A stretch of 64,000 bases of DNA from Pseudacidobacterium ailaaui. Its GTDB lineage: Bacteria; Acidobacteriota; Terriglobia; Terriglobales; Acidobacteriaceae. The translations under genes and the position numbers were made by a program. Positions 38,520-46,593 of the stretch are shown one piece after another. The stretch's first letter is position 1. Each line of letters starts with the position of its first letter. The stretch lies in the NCBI RefSeq assembly GCF_000688455.1, contig NZ_JIAL01000001.1, positions 2,263,001 through 2,327,000 of the forward strand. Direction: 5' to 3'. A model generated the notes under the pieces. It made no database searches, was not told where the DNA came from, and saw only the letters and a program-made list of their open reading frames with translations.

Positions 38520-40835
38520 TCAGGTATGGGTGCGCAGGAGCAGATAGCTGCCCGCCAGTCCGAAGAGGACATCTGGCGACCAGGCGGCGAGGAAGGCCGG
38601 CAGAAGGTTGACATTGCCCATGGCTTCAAAGGTCCCGTCAACGAACATGTAGGCGATGGCCATGCCGATGGCCACGGCGATTCCGGCAAGCGAACCCTTT
38701 CTTCCCATCGACAGGGCAAAGGGGATGGCGAGGATGGCCATGACAAGGGTGATGAGAGGATAGGCCACTTTGCGGTTGAGCTGGACGCGGAGGCGCATGG
38801 TGTCAAATCCGCTCTGGCGGAGGGCCTGAATGTAGCGGCGCAGCTCATTAAAGCTCATTTCCTGGGACGGGCGCAGCTCCTGCTTGAAGTACGAGGGCGG
38901 TTCGGTGACCTCAGGAAAGGTATTGACCTCGAAGGTTTTGTAGCCGGTAATTTCATCGCCATCAAAGCTGCGTTCCCAGCCATGCTCGAAGATCCAGCGG
39001 TTCCACTGCGGGTCCCAGTGGGCGCTGGCGGCGAAGATCCGGCGAGTGAGGGAAAAGGTGGCCGGGTCAAATTCAAAGACGGTGATATTGGCAAAGCGGT
39101 CGTTGTAGGCGTCGAAGAACTCGTAATAAAAGATGCGTCCGGGCTTGCCGCGCTGTTGATTGCCGAACATCCATTTGCGGTCGAGGCTCTGGTAGGTCTG
39201 GGCGGGCCTGCCTTTGATGATGTTGCGCAGCTCTTCTTGTTTGCGGTTCGCCGAGGGCAGATAGAGCTCATCGAAGATGAACAGGGAGAGGGCGAGCACA
39301 GAGGCAATGACCAGCACAGGCACGATCATGCGGTAAAGACTGATGCCGGTGGCCTTCATGGCGGTGATTTCGTTGGTGCGGTTGAGCAGTCCGAAGACGA
39401 CCAGCACGGAAATCAGCACGCTGAGGGGCGTGAGGTTATAGACCATGTTCGGCGTGAGGTTGATGAGGTATTCGCCGACGATGATGAGGGGTGTCTGGTT
39501 GCGGATGATGTCGCCGAGCAGCTCGAAGAAGGTAAAGACCAGCATCAGCATGACGAAGGCGACGAGGACCATGAGAAATGTGCCGAGAAACTGGCGCAGG
39601 ATGTATTCGTCGAGGATGAGGGGAAAGCGGCCGCGGATGTGGCGGCGCGAGACGGTCCTCTCCTGCGGTTGGGGCAGGTCGGCGGCGGCGGACTTCAGGG
39701 GCCGGGTCCTGAGGCTGATGGAGGCAACGGCAGCAACGGCGGCGCCCCCGGTAGACATCTGGCGAAGGAAGAAAATTCCGCAGACGCCGAAGAGGAGATT
39801 GGCGGCCCAGACGCCGAGGAAGATGGGCAGCTTGTGCTGGCGGGCTAGTGCGATTCCGGTAGAAGAGAGAAAGTAGTAGATGAAGACGAGAAGGATGGTG
39901 AGGACAAAGCCTGCACTTTTGCCGCCGCGTTTGGAGGAGATTCCGAGAGGGACGCCGACGAGCATGAGGACGAGGCAGGCAGCCGGGTAAGCGAAGCGCT
40001 TTTGCAATTCAATCTGGTACCAGTGGCCGCCTTTGCGGGCGCGTTCGAGCAGCTCACGGTTGGACATGGCCAGGACGGGGGCATCGCTGTGACCGAGATG
40101 GGGGTCCGAGGTGGACTCTGACTCAAAGTGCATGTCGGTCTGGTCGAAGGTGGAGACGGTGTATCCGTCGGGCTTGCCGGAGGAGATTTCGTGCTGCGCG
40201 CCGTTGCGCAGGCGCATGATCAGGCCCTGATTGTCACTGCTGACGACGGTGGCTTCTTCGGCGGTGGTCACTTTGGGGGCGGTGGGATCGGTGAGGTCGG
40301 CGAGAAAGACCTGGTGCCAGTTTGAGGCACCGGTGCCGGCCCGCACGTCCTCGACGTAAAGAACCGCGTTCTTCAGATCTTCATAAAAAACGCGTGGCTG
40401 GATTTCGTAGGTGGCCTGGGTGTTTTTCAGGTTGTCTTCCAGATGGAGCAGCCGGGCGGAGGCCTTCGGCGCCAGATACAGGCTGTTGGCCATGCCCAGG
40501 CACCAGGCGCAGACGGCCACTACGGCCACGATGCCGACAAAGCGCCAGACCCCAATGCCGGAGGCGCGCATGGCGGTGATTTCACTGTCTGCGGCAAGGC
40601 GGCTGAGGCCGAGGAGTATGCCCACCAGGACCGCCATGGGAATGGTGACGGTAAGCATGTTGGGCAGCATGAGAAGGAAGACTTCAAAGACCGTGCTGAG
40701 GGAGGTGGTGTTGCGCACGGCAAGCTCGACCAGCGGCCCCAGCTCCTTCATGAAGAGGACAAAGGTGAACAGCACACCCCCGATCAGGGCATGGGAAATG
40801 ACCTCGCGCAGAACATAACGGGTGAGGATACGCAC
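38520..40835 (-). CDS. Fused LptF-LptG permease of the LPS transporter
   Basis: The product is about 771 residues and contains two complete LptF/LptG units. The first (about 1-365) starts VRILTRYVLREVISHALIGG and contains GLSRLAADSEITAMRASGIG. The second (about 405-771) starts LDEYILRQFLGTFLMVLVAF and contains GLLNRTNEITAMKATGISLY. Each has the four end helices flanking a periplasmic beta-jellyroll. LptF and LptG are normally separate proteins of about 360 residues that pair in the inner membrane with LptB. A GTG at 40835 with GGAAG seven bases upstream gives the usual LptF N-terminus; an ATG at 40907 is the alternative. It follows csoR on the same strand. Confidence 0.9.
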   Translation of the reverse strand: MRILTRYVLREVISHALIGGVLFTFVLFMKELGPLVELAVRNTTSLSTVFEVFLLMLPNMLTVTIPMAVLVGILLGLSRLAADSEITAMRASGIGVWRFVGIVAVVAVCAWCLGMANSLYLAPKASARLLHLEDNLKNTQATYEIQPRVFYEDLKNAVLYVEDVRAGTGASNWHQVFLADLTDPTAPKVTTAEEATVVSSDNQGLIMRLRNGAQHEISSGKPDGYTVSTFDQTDMHFESESTSDPHLGHSDAPVLAMSNRELLERARKGGHWYQIELQKRFAYPAACLVLMLVGVPLGISSKRGGKSAGFVLTILLVFIYYFLSSTGIALARQHKLPIFLGVWAANLLFGVCGIFFLRQMSTGGAAVAAVASISLRTRPLKSAAADLPQPQERTVSRRHIRGRFPLILDEYILRQFLGTFLMVLVAFVMLMLVFTFFELLGDIIRNQTPLIIVGEYLINLTPNMVYNLTPLSVLISVLVVFGLLNRTNEITAMKATGISLYRMIVPVLVIASVLALSLFIFDELYLPSANRKQEELRNIIKGRPAQTYQSLDRKWMFGNQQRGKPGRIFYYEFFDAYNDRFANITVFEFDPATFSLTRRIFAASAHWDPQWNRWIFEHGWERSFDGDEITGYKTFEVNTFPEVTEPPSYFKQELRPSQEMSFNELRRYIQALRQSGFDTMRLRVQLNRKVAYPLITLVMAILAIPFALSMGRKGSLAGIAVAIGMAIAYMFVDGTFEAMGNVNLLPAFLAAWSPDVLFGLAGSYLLLRTHT

Positions 40836-40915
40836 AGAGAAGCTTCCAGATTCCAGTTTACAGCGGTCGGGAGGAGGACGCGGATGCTTCCGTGCGCCGG
40901 CGGACACGGCCCGGA

Positions 40916-41248
40916 TCAGCGGGAGTGCTTGTAGATGAGATCGAGGACCTCGTTGTACATCTGCTCGGCGCTTTCGGGGCCTTTTCGAATTGCATCTGTG
41001 GCGCAGTGCTTCAGGTGGTTGTACATCAGGTGACGGCTGGTCCCGCGCAAAGCTTCCTGTACAGAGGAGATCTGCACGAGGATGTCAGCGCAGTAGCGCT
41101 CCTCTTCGACCATCTTCTGGATGCCGCGGACCTGTCCGGCGATGCGTGCGAGGCGGCGCAGGGTGGCGGCTTTGATTTCGGGATCAACCTGAACGGCCTT
41201 GCGCTGGTCTCCGCAGGCGCAGTGGGCGTGGTCTGTTTTTTTGCTCAT
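40916..41248 (-). CDS. csoR: CsoR/RcnR-family metal-sensing repressor
   Basis: The 110-residue all-helical repressor has the CsoR copper ligands in register: Cys53 (RYCADILVQ), His78 and Cys82 ([10 protein letters not shown]). It also has a His/Cys N-terminal tail ([10 protein letters not shown]) not needed for the core fold. Cu(I) binding should release it from DNA. Its ATG overlaps the copA stop (ATGA), which places it at the end of copZ-copA-csoR and implies autoregulation through the operator near 43735. Confidence 0.9.
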   Translation of the reverse strand: MSKKTDHAHCACGDQRKAVQVDPEIKAATLRRLARIAGQVRGIQKMVEEERYCADILVQISSVQEALRGTSRHLMYNHLKHCATDAIRKGPESAEQMYNEVLDLIYKHSR

Positions 41249-43521
41249 GGATGAAAACCTTTCAATCGCAGACTGTTGCTCAAGACGCTGACAGAACTGA
41301 GGGCCATGGCAGCGCTGGCGATGACCGGGCTGAGCAGGATGCCAAGTGCGGGATAGAGAAGGCCGGCGGCCAGGGGGAGCCCGATGAGGTTATAGGCCAT
41401 GGCCCAGGCAAGGTTCTGGCGCATGACGCGCAGGGTCTGACGGGCGAGACGGATGGCTTCCACTACCTGGCGCGGATTGCCGTGCAGCAGCACGGCGTCG
41501 CCGGCTTCGCGGGCGAGGTCGGCACCCGTGCCGATGGCAAGGCCGGCGTCGGCCTGGGCGAGAGCGGCCGCATCGTTGATGCCGTCGCCCACCATGGCGA
41601 TCTTGCGGCCCGCCTTTTGCATCTGGCGAATGGCGGAAAGTTTCTCCTCAGGAAGGAGCTCGGCGCGGAAATCGTCGATCCCGAGCTCGCGGGCCATGGC
41701 GGCGGCGGCCTGCTGATGGTCGCCGGTGAGCATGACGGTGCGGAGTCCCAGCGTGTGCAGCGAGGCCACGGCCTGCTGTGCGCCGGCACGCAGGGTGTCC
41801 TGCGCTTCCAGATGGCCGATGCAGGTCTGGTCCAGCGCGAGGTACAAAAGGGTGGCCACCGACGCCGAACCGGCAGGGACGGAGATGCCGAGGTCCCGCA
41901 TGAGGGCGGCATTTCCTGCTGCGGCCCATTTGCCCTGGATGGTCCCGGTCAGGCCTTTTCCGGGGACGACATGGAGGTCAGCGGCAGGGGAGGGAGAGAT
42001 GCCCTCGGTCCGGGCGCGCTCCATCACGGCGCGGGCCAGAGGGTGCTCGGAGTGCTGTTCGAGGGCCGCGGCGACGGAGAGAAGCTGTTGCGTGTCCCAT
42101 CCGCTGGCCGGATGGATGGCAGTGATCCGGGGCCTGCCTTCGGTCAGGGTCCCGGTCTTGTCAAAGACGATGGTATCGACGCGGGCAAGTCGCTCGATGC
42201 TTTCGCCGCCTTTGAAGAGGATGCCAAGCTGGGCGGCGCGTCCGATGGCGACGGTGAGGGCAGCAGGAACGGCCAGCCCCATGGCGCAGGGACATGCGAT
42301 GACCAGCACGGTGACGGCAGTGGCAAAGGCACGGCTGACTTCTCCGGAGGGGACCACCCACGCCCAGACGATGAAGGTGACCGCAGCCAAAGCAAGCACG
42401 ACGGGAACAAAGACAGAGCTGACGCGGTCAGCAAGCTGCTGCATGGGTGCGCGCGAAGATTGGGCCTGCTCCATGAGGCGCAGCATCTGGCCGAGGACGC
42501 TTTCGGCCCCCAGCGAGGTGGCGCGGCCGGTGAGCACGCCATCAAAATTGACGGACCCGCCGATGATGCGGTCGCCGGTCTGGCGCGGGACCGGGACCGA
42601 TTCGCCGGTGATGAGGGACTCGTCCACGCTACTGGCGCCGGCGGTCACGACGCCGTCTACGGGAATGCGTTCCCCAGGGCGGACGAGGAAGATGTCTCCG
42701 GGATGGACCTCAGCCAGCGGGACCTCGACTTCAAGGCCGTCACGGAGGAGGCGGACGGTCTGTGGCTGCATTCTGGCGAAGGCCTCCAGAGCATCCAGGG
42801 TGCGGCGCCGCGCCCGCGACTCCAGCCACTTGCCAAGCAGAAGAAAGCCAAGAATCAGAAGGACGGAGTCATAGTAGACATCGGGGTGGAGGCCATGCCG
42901 CAGGAAAAGCCGTGGTGCGAGGGTGGCCAGGGCTGAATCGAGAAATGCCGCGAGCGTGCCCAGAGAAACCAGCGTATTCATGTTGCTGGAGCCGTGGAGA
43001 GCGGCCCGCCAGGCCCCACGGTAGATCGGCAGCCCGGCCCAGAACATGCCGAGGAGGGTGATGCCCATCAGGGCATAGGCAAGCGCCGGGTGCGGAATGC
43101 GATCGAGCCAGGGAAAGATGCGCATCCAGGCTTCATGCGTATGCATGAGAGGCAGGGAGAGCACCATGGCGAGTGCCCCTGCGGCGAGGGTGGCGATGGC
43201 GCGCAGCTTCAGGGTGGCTTCGTTGCCGGCATCGTCATGGGCGTGCTGGTGTCCATGCGTCTGTCCATGCTCCTGGGGCACCACGGCGTCGTATCCGGCT
43301 TCACGGACGGCATGAACGAGGTGTTCGGGCTGCGCGACCTCGGGATCATAGGTGACGCGGGCGCGATGGTCCATTAGGTTCACCTGCGCATCGTTGACGC
43401 CCGGAGTCTGGCGAAGGGCCCTTTCGACGTGGACCTGACAGGCGGCGCAGCTCATGCCTGAGATGGGCAGTACAAGGGTTTTCGCAGGGGATTTCGCGGC
43501 GGTTTTCGCGGGCCCGGGCAT
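41245..43521 (-). CDS. copA: Copper-exporting P-type ATPase
   Basis: The product pumps Cu(I) out of the cytosol. The 758 residues start with one heavy-metal-associated domain (GMSCAAC, Cys25 and Cys28). A His-rich linker follows ([13 protein letters not shown]), then eight membrane helices. The metal site CPC is in [17 protein letters not shown]. The catalytic elements are TGES, DKTGTL, the HP motif (EQHSEHPLA) and [10 protein letters not shown]. The ATG at 43521 follows the copZ stop by 4 nt and uses the GGAG at the end of copZ. Confidence 0.95.
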   Translation of the reverse strand: MPGPAKTAAKSPAKTLVLPISGMSCAACQVHVERALRQTPGVNDAQVNLMDHRARVTYDPEVAQPEHLVHAVREAGYDAVVPQEHGQTHGHQHAHDDAGNEATLKLRAIATLAAGALAMVLSLPLMHTHEAWMRIFPWLDRIPHPALAYALMGITLLGMFWAGLPIYRGAWRAALHGSSNMNTLVSLGTLAAFLDSALATLAPRLFLRHGLHPDVYYDSVLLILGFLLLGKWLESRARRRTLDALEAFARMQPQTVRLLRDGLEVEVPLAEVHPGDIFLVRPGERIPVDGVVTAGASSVDESLITGESVPVPRQTGDRIIGGSVNFDGVLTGRATSLGAESVLGQMLRLMEQAQSSRAPMQQLADRVSSVFVPVVLALAAVTFIVWAWVVPSGEVSRAFATAVTVLVIACPCAMGLAVPAALTVAIGRAAQLGILFKGGESIERLARVDTIVFDKTGTLTEGRPRITAIHPASGWDTQQLLSVAAALEQHSEHPLARAVMERARTEGISPSPAADLHVVPGKGLTGTIQGKWAAAGNAALMRDLGISVPAGSASVATLLYLALDQTCIGHLEAQDTLRAGAQQAVASLHTLGLRTVMLTGDHQQAAAAMARELGIDDFRAELLPEEKLSAIRQMQKAGRKIAMVGDGINDAAALAQADAGLAIGTGADLAREAGDAVLLHGNPRQVVEAIRLARQTLRVMRQNLAWAMAYNLIGLPLAAGLLYPALGILLSPVIASAAMALSSVSVLSNSLRLKGFHP

Positions 43522-43525
43522 GGCG

Positions 43526-43729
43526 CTACTCCAGATGGGCGGAATAGCCCGACTTGGCCAGGGCATCAAGGATGGTGGAAGGGGCCAGGGTGTCGGGCAC
43601 AGAAAGACGCGCCCCGCCTACCCGCACTTCCAGCACCTGGGCATTGGGAATGTTGCTGAGGGCCTGGGTGACGCGGCGGACGCAGGCACCGCAGTGCATT
43701 CCATCAATGTGGAGCGTGAGATCTTTCAT
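43526..43729 (-). CDS. copZ: Copper chaperone, heavy-metal-associated domain
   Basis: The 67-residue protein is a single HMA domain: [20 protein letters not shown] with the metal-binding GMHCGAC, then [17 protein letters not shown]. It should carry Cu(I) to CopA, encoded 4 nt downstream. It is the first gene of the copper operon. The frame continues upstream without a stop, but that part lies in the promoter and across the response-regulator gene. Confidence 0.9.
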   Translation of the reverse strand: MKDLTLHIDGMHCGACVRRVTQALSNIPNAQVLEVRVGGARLSVPDTLAPSTILDALAKSGYSAHLE

Positions 43730-43730
43730 C

Positions 43731-43777
43731 GGTATACCCCCTATCCCTATTATGCACCCAGAGCGCCGGCCCGACAA
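43731..43777 (-). promoter_or_regulatory. copZ promoter with CsoR-like operator
   Basis: On the minus strand a -35 TTGTCG (43772-43777) and a -10 CATAAT (43749-43754, preceded by TG) are 17 bp apart. Just downstream, at the expected start of transcription, lies ATAGGGATAGGGGGTATACC (plus-strand positions 43731-43750). Its GGGGGTATA half matches known CsoR operators. The overlap is consistent with repression by the CsoR encoded in this operon. Confidence 0.6.
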
Positions 43778-43805
43778 GCGGGCGAGAGCAGGAGTGGAGG
43801 GGAAG

Positions 43806-44531
43806 TCATTCCCCATCGGGGGTGAAACGATATCCAACGCCGCGCACGGTCCGGAGAAAGATGGGGCTGGCGGGGTCCTCTTCGAGGTAGCGGCGGAGGC
43901 GCACGATGAAGTTATCAATGGCGCGGGTGTCGGTGTCTTCGCGCACGTGCCAGACCTGTTCGAGGATCTCCTTGCGGGAGACGATGCGTCCGGGATTCTG
44001 TGTGAGATAGCGGAGAAGGCCGGCCTCCATGACGGTGAGGCGCACCTGTTTGCCGGGAGCGGTGAGTTCGAGTGAGTCAAAGTCAATGCAGCGTCCTGCA
44101 AATTCAAATCGGGAGGGGGACGGCCCGGTCTGACCGGACGAGGGAAGGTGCCAGGCGACGCGACGCAGCAGGCCGTGAAGACGCGCAAGCAGGACGGAGA
44201 GGTCGAAGGGCTTGGGAAGATAGTCGTCGGCGCCGGCGGCAAAGCCGTTAAGGACATCTTCGGTACGGCCGCGCGCGGTGAGCATGAGGATGGGAACGTA
44301 GTTCTGCTGGCTGCGCAGGTGGCGGGCGACGGTAAAGCCGTCCTTGCCGGGGAGCATGACGTCGAGGATGATGGCGTCAAATGCGGGACTGGCGGCGATG
44401 GCAGAGAGCGCCGCTTCTCCGTCCGAGGCCAACTCGACTTCATAACCTTCCGCCTGAAGGTTAAAGAAGAGGCCCTGTGCGAGATGGGCTTCATCTTCGA
44501 CGACAAGGATGCGTGCAGCGTTTGCAGGCAT
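43806..44531 (-). CDS. OmpR/PhoB-family response regulator
   Basis: The product is about 241 residues. The receiver domain (ARILVVEDEAHLAQGL, phospho-acceptor Asp in AIILDVMLPGKDG, Lys in DDYLPKPFD) is followed by a winged-helix DNA-binding domain (ETDTRAIDNFIVRLRRYLEE-like region, then FLRTVRGVGYRF). The ATG at 44531 and GTG at 44540 are both possible. It follows its histidine kinase gene by 35 bp. The copper operon downstream has its own promoter, so a link to copper is possible but unproven. Confidence 0.93.
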   Translation of the reverse strand: MPANAARILVVEDEAHLAQGLFFNLQAEGYEVELASDGEAALSAIAASPAFDAIILDVMLPGKDGFTVARHLRSQQNYVPILMLTARGRTEDVLNGFAAGADDYLPKPFDLSVLLARLHGLLRRVAWHLPSSGQTGPSPSRFEFAGRCIDFDSLELTAPGKQVRLTVMEAGLLRYLTQNPGRIVSRKEILEQVWHVREDTDTRAIDNFIVRLRRYLEEDPASPIFLRTVRGVGYRFTPDGE

Positions 44532-44566
44532 ACATTCCACTGTATCGCGGGGGCCGGGTGCGGGGA

Positions 44567-45490
44567 CTACTCCAATGGGGAAGGAGAGGCGTGTTCGAGC
44601 AGACGCGGCAGCAGCAGGCGGATGGTGGTGCCGCGGCCTTCACCTGCGCTCTCTGCCGTTACGTCCCCGCCGTGCTGACGTGCGATGGAGCGAACCAGGA
44701 AGAGCCCCAGCCCAGTCCCTTTGGTGCGGAGGACCTGACGGGCGGGCACACGATAGAAGCGCTTGAAGATCCGTTTGAGATGGGCCGGAGCGATCCCGAT
44801 GCCTTCATCGGAGACGCTGAGCACGATCCAGGCATCGCCTTCCGGGGCCAGGCGGACACGCGCGCGGAGGCCATGGGGAGAGTACTTGACTGAGTTGTTG
44901 AGAATGTTCATGACCGCGGTCTGCAGCTCATCGGGATTGCCGCGCACCAGCAGAGGGGAGCCAGAGGCGGTGAAGGAGATGGTGTCTGCGGCGAGGTGGT
45001 GCTGGAGGAGAGTGGTTTCCACACAGTGACGCACGAGCTCGGCCATGTCCACTTCTACGCGGACCTGGTTGCGTGCGCGCTGGCCGACTTCACCGGCCTT
45101 GAGGACCTGCTCGACGGTGGCCAGGAGACGTTCGCTATCGGCCAGCATGATGCTGTAGAAGTGCTGCCGCTGCTCCTCACTGAGGACGCGGCGCTGGAGG
45201 GTCTCAAGATAGAGTCGGATGGAGGTGATGGGGGTCTTGAGTTCGTGGGTCACGGCGTTGAGGAAGCTATCATGCCGCTCGTTGCGGCGGACCTCACGGA
45301 CGAGAAAGATGGTGTTCAGCACGACCCCCGCGATCAAAAGAAGAAAGAAAGGGATGCCCACCAGCATGGGCCAGTCGCGGCGCCAGTTGAGGATGATCCA
45401 GCCAATGTTGAGCGCAATGGCCACACCGACAAGACAGACACCCAGGGCGATGAAGAAGATGATGGCAGGGCGGCGTCGGGTGATGCGCAT
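44567..45490 (-). CDS. Sensor histidine kinase with no large periplasmic domain
   Basis: The 307-residue kinase has two membrane helices (about 10-34 and 41-64) separated by only a few residues. The dimerisation and phosphotransfer domain (NAVTHELKTPITSI, His82) follows, then the ATPase domain with N box NILNNSVKYS, G1 VSDEGIGI and G2 GTGLGLFLVRSI. Such kinases often sense through the membrane or a partner protein. It is the first gene of a kinase-regulator pair. The signal is not evident. Confidence 0.93.
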   Translation of the reverse strand: MRITRRRPAIIFFIALGVCLVGVAIALNIGWIILNWRRDWPMLVGIPFFLLLIAGVVLNTIFLVREVRRNERHDSFLNAVTHELKTPITSIRLYLETLQRRVLSEEQRQHFYSIMLADSERLLATVEQVLKAGEVGQRARNQVRVEVDMAELVRHCVETTLLQHHLAADTISFTASGSPLLVRGNPDELQTAVMNILNNSVKYSPHGLRARVRLAPEGDAWIVLSVSDEGIGIAPAHLKRIFKRFYRVPARQVLRTKGTGLGLFLVRSIARQHGGDVTAESAGEGRGTTIRLLLPRLLEHASPSPLE

Positions 45491-45551
45491 GGTTGTTGGT
45501 TAAGAGTGTAAGTCACGATGGGCAGCGGACGACCCTCAGCGTACAGGAGGG

Positions 45552-46484
45552 TCAGGCCGCGCCAGCGGGCCGGGGATCTTCAGGATCGTACTGGGCGATT
45601 TTGACGTCGTGCGCCAGACCCAGCTTTTTGAGCAGCCAGATGCCATAGTAGTTGGGGTCAAACTCATACCACTTGAGGCCGTGGCGGGCAGAGACGGGAT
45701 GGGCGTGATGATTATTGTGCCAGCCCTCCCCACCGGTCAGCAGGGCGACCCACCAGTTGTTGCGTGAATCGTCGCGGGTCTGGAAGCGGCGCGAACCCCA
45801 CATGTGGGTGGCGGAATTGACGAGCCAGGTGGCGTGCAGTCCGACAATGACACGGAAGAAGATGCCCCACAGGACCCAGCTCCAGCCGCCGATGGCGAGC
45901 AGGATGACGCCGAGGACGGTGAGGGGCACCCAGTGATATTCACTGAGCCATACGTAGAAGCGGTCCCGGGAGAGGTCCGGCGCATAGCGGGCATGGATGG
46001 CCGTCTGTGAGTGCATGGTTTCGCCGCTGAGGATCCAGCCGAGGTGTGCCCACCATCCGCCTTCATGCGGGGTGTGGGGGTCACCTTCGCGGTCAGAAAG
46101 CTGATGGTGCACGCGATGTGTGGCCACCCAGAAGATGGGACCGCCTTCAAGGGCGAGCGTGCCGCAGACGGCGATGCAATATTCAAGCCACTTGGGGACC
46201 TTATATCCGCGATGGGTCAGCAGACGGTGATAGCCCATGCCGATGCCGACATTGACAGCGACGGCGTAAAGCAGAATGGAGACGAGGATGGCGCTCCAGG
46301 AGAAGAAAAAAAGCGCTGCCAGGGCGCCGAGGTGGAAGGCGATCATAAAGGACGTGGTCAGCCAGTTGGTGCGTCCGCCCTGGGCTGCGCGCCCCAGCGT
46401 GGGGACTTCTGGCCGGGCAGCATAACGTTTCCGAGTGACTTCTGCTTCCGCAGCGACGGGTCTTTCGAGTAATTCAACAGGCAT
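45552..46484 (-). CDS. Membrane fatty-acid (acyl-CoA) desaturase
   Basis: The product is about 310 residues with four membrane helices and the three His boxes of the delta-9 desaturase family: HRLLTH (GYHRLLTHRGYK), HRVHHQ (ATHRVHHQLSD) and HNNHHA (EGWHNNHHAHPV). It should introduce a double bond into acyl chains using a di-iron centre, adjusting membrane fluidity. AAGGA 11 bases before the ATG at 46484 makes it a better start than 46496. An inverted repeat lies directly upstream. Confidence 0.93.
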   Translation of the reverse strand: MPVELLERPVAAEAEVTRKRYAARPEVPTLGRAAQGGRTNWLTTSFMIAFHLGALAALFFFSWSAILVSILLYAVAVNVGIGMGYHRLLTHRGYKVPKWLEYCIAVCGTLALEGGPIFWVATHRVHHQLSDREGDPHTPHEGGWWAHLGWILSGETMHSQTAIHARYAPDLSRDRFYVWLSEYHWVPLTVLGVILLAIGGWSWVLWGIFFRVIVGLHATWLVNSATHMWGSRRFQTRDDSRNNWWVALLTGGEGWHNNHHAHPVSARHGLKWYEFDPNYYGIWLLKKLGLAHDVKIAQYDPEDPRPAGAA

Positions 46485-46500
46485 CTGGAGCAACATCCTT

Positions 46501-46517
46501 CAGGAAAAATCTTCCTG
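46501..46517 (-). promoter_or_regulatory. Short inverted repeat in the desaturase leader
   Basis: CAGGAA and TTCCTG flank a 5-nt spacer immediately before the desaturase ribosome site. It could be an operator or a leader hairpin; no T-run follows it. Confidence 0.3.
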
Positions 46518-46593
46518 TTTCTACCGTATCAGCGAGGGGCTGGCGCGGATGTAAGACTTTTGTAATGTCACCGTGATAGCGTGCTAACGAGCC

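Noticed and set aside
38526-39848. 440-aa plus-strand frame opposite lptFG
   Set aside because: Gly/Asp/Glu/His-rich mirror of a membrane-protein gene with no start signals or motifs.
41251-42936. 561-aa plus-strand frame opposite copA
   Set aside because: Antisense mirror of an unmistakable P-type ATPase; long only because of high GC at third positions.
43730-44506. Upstream extension of the copZ frame
   Set aside because: It crosses the copper promoter and lies out of phase in the response-regulator gene; Ser/Pro-rich shadow.
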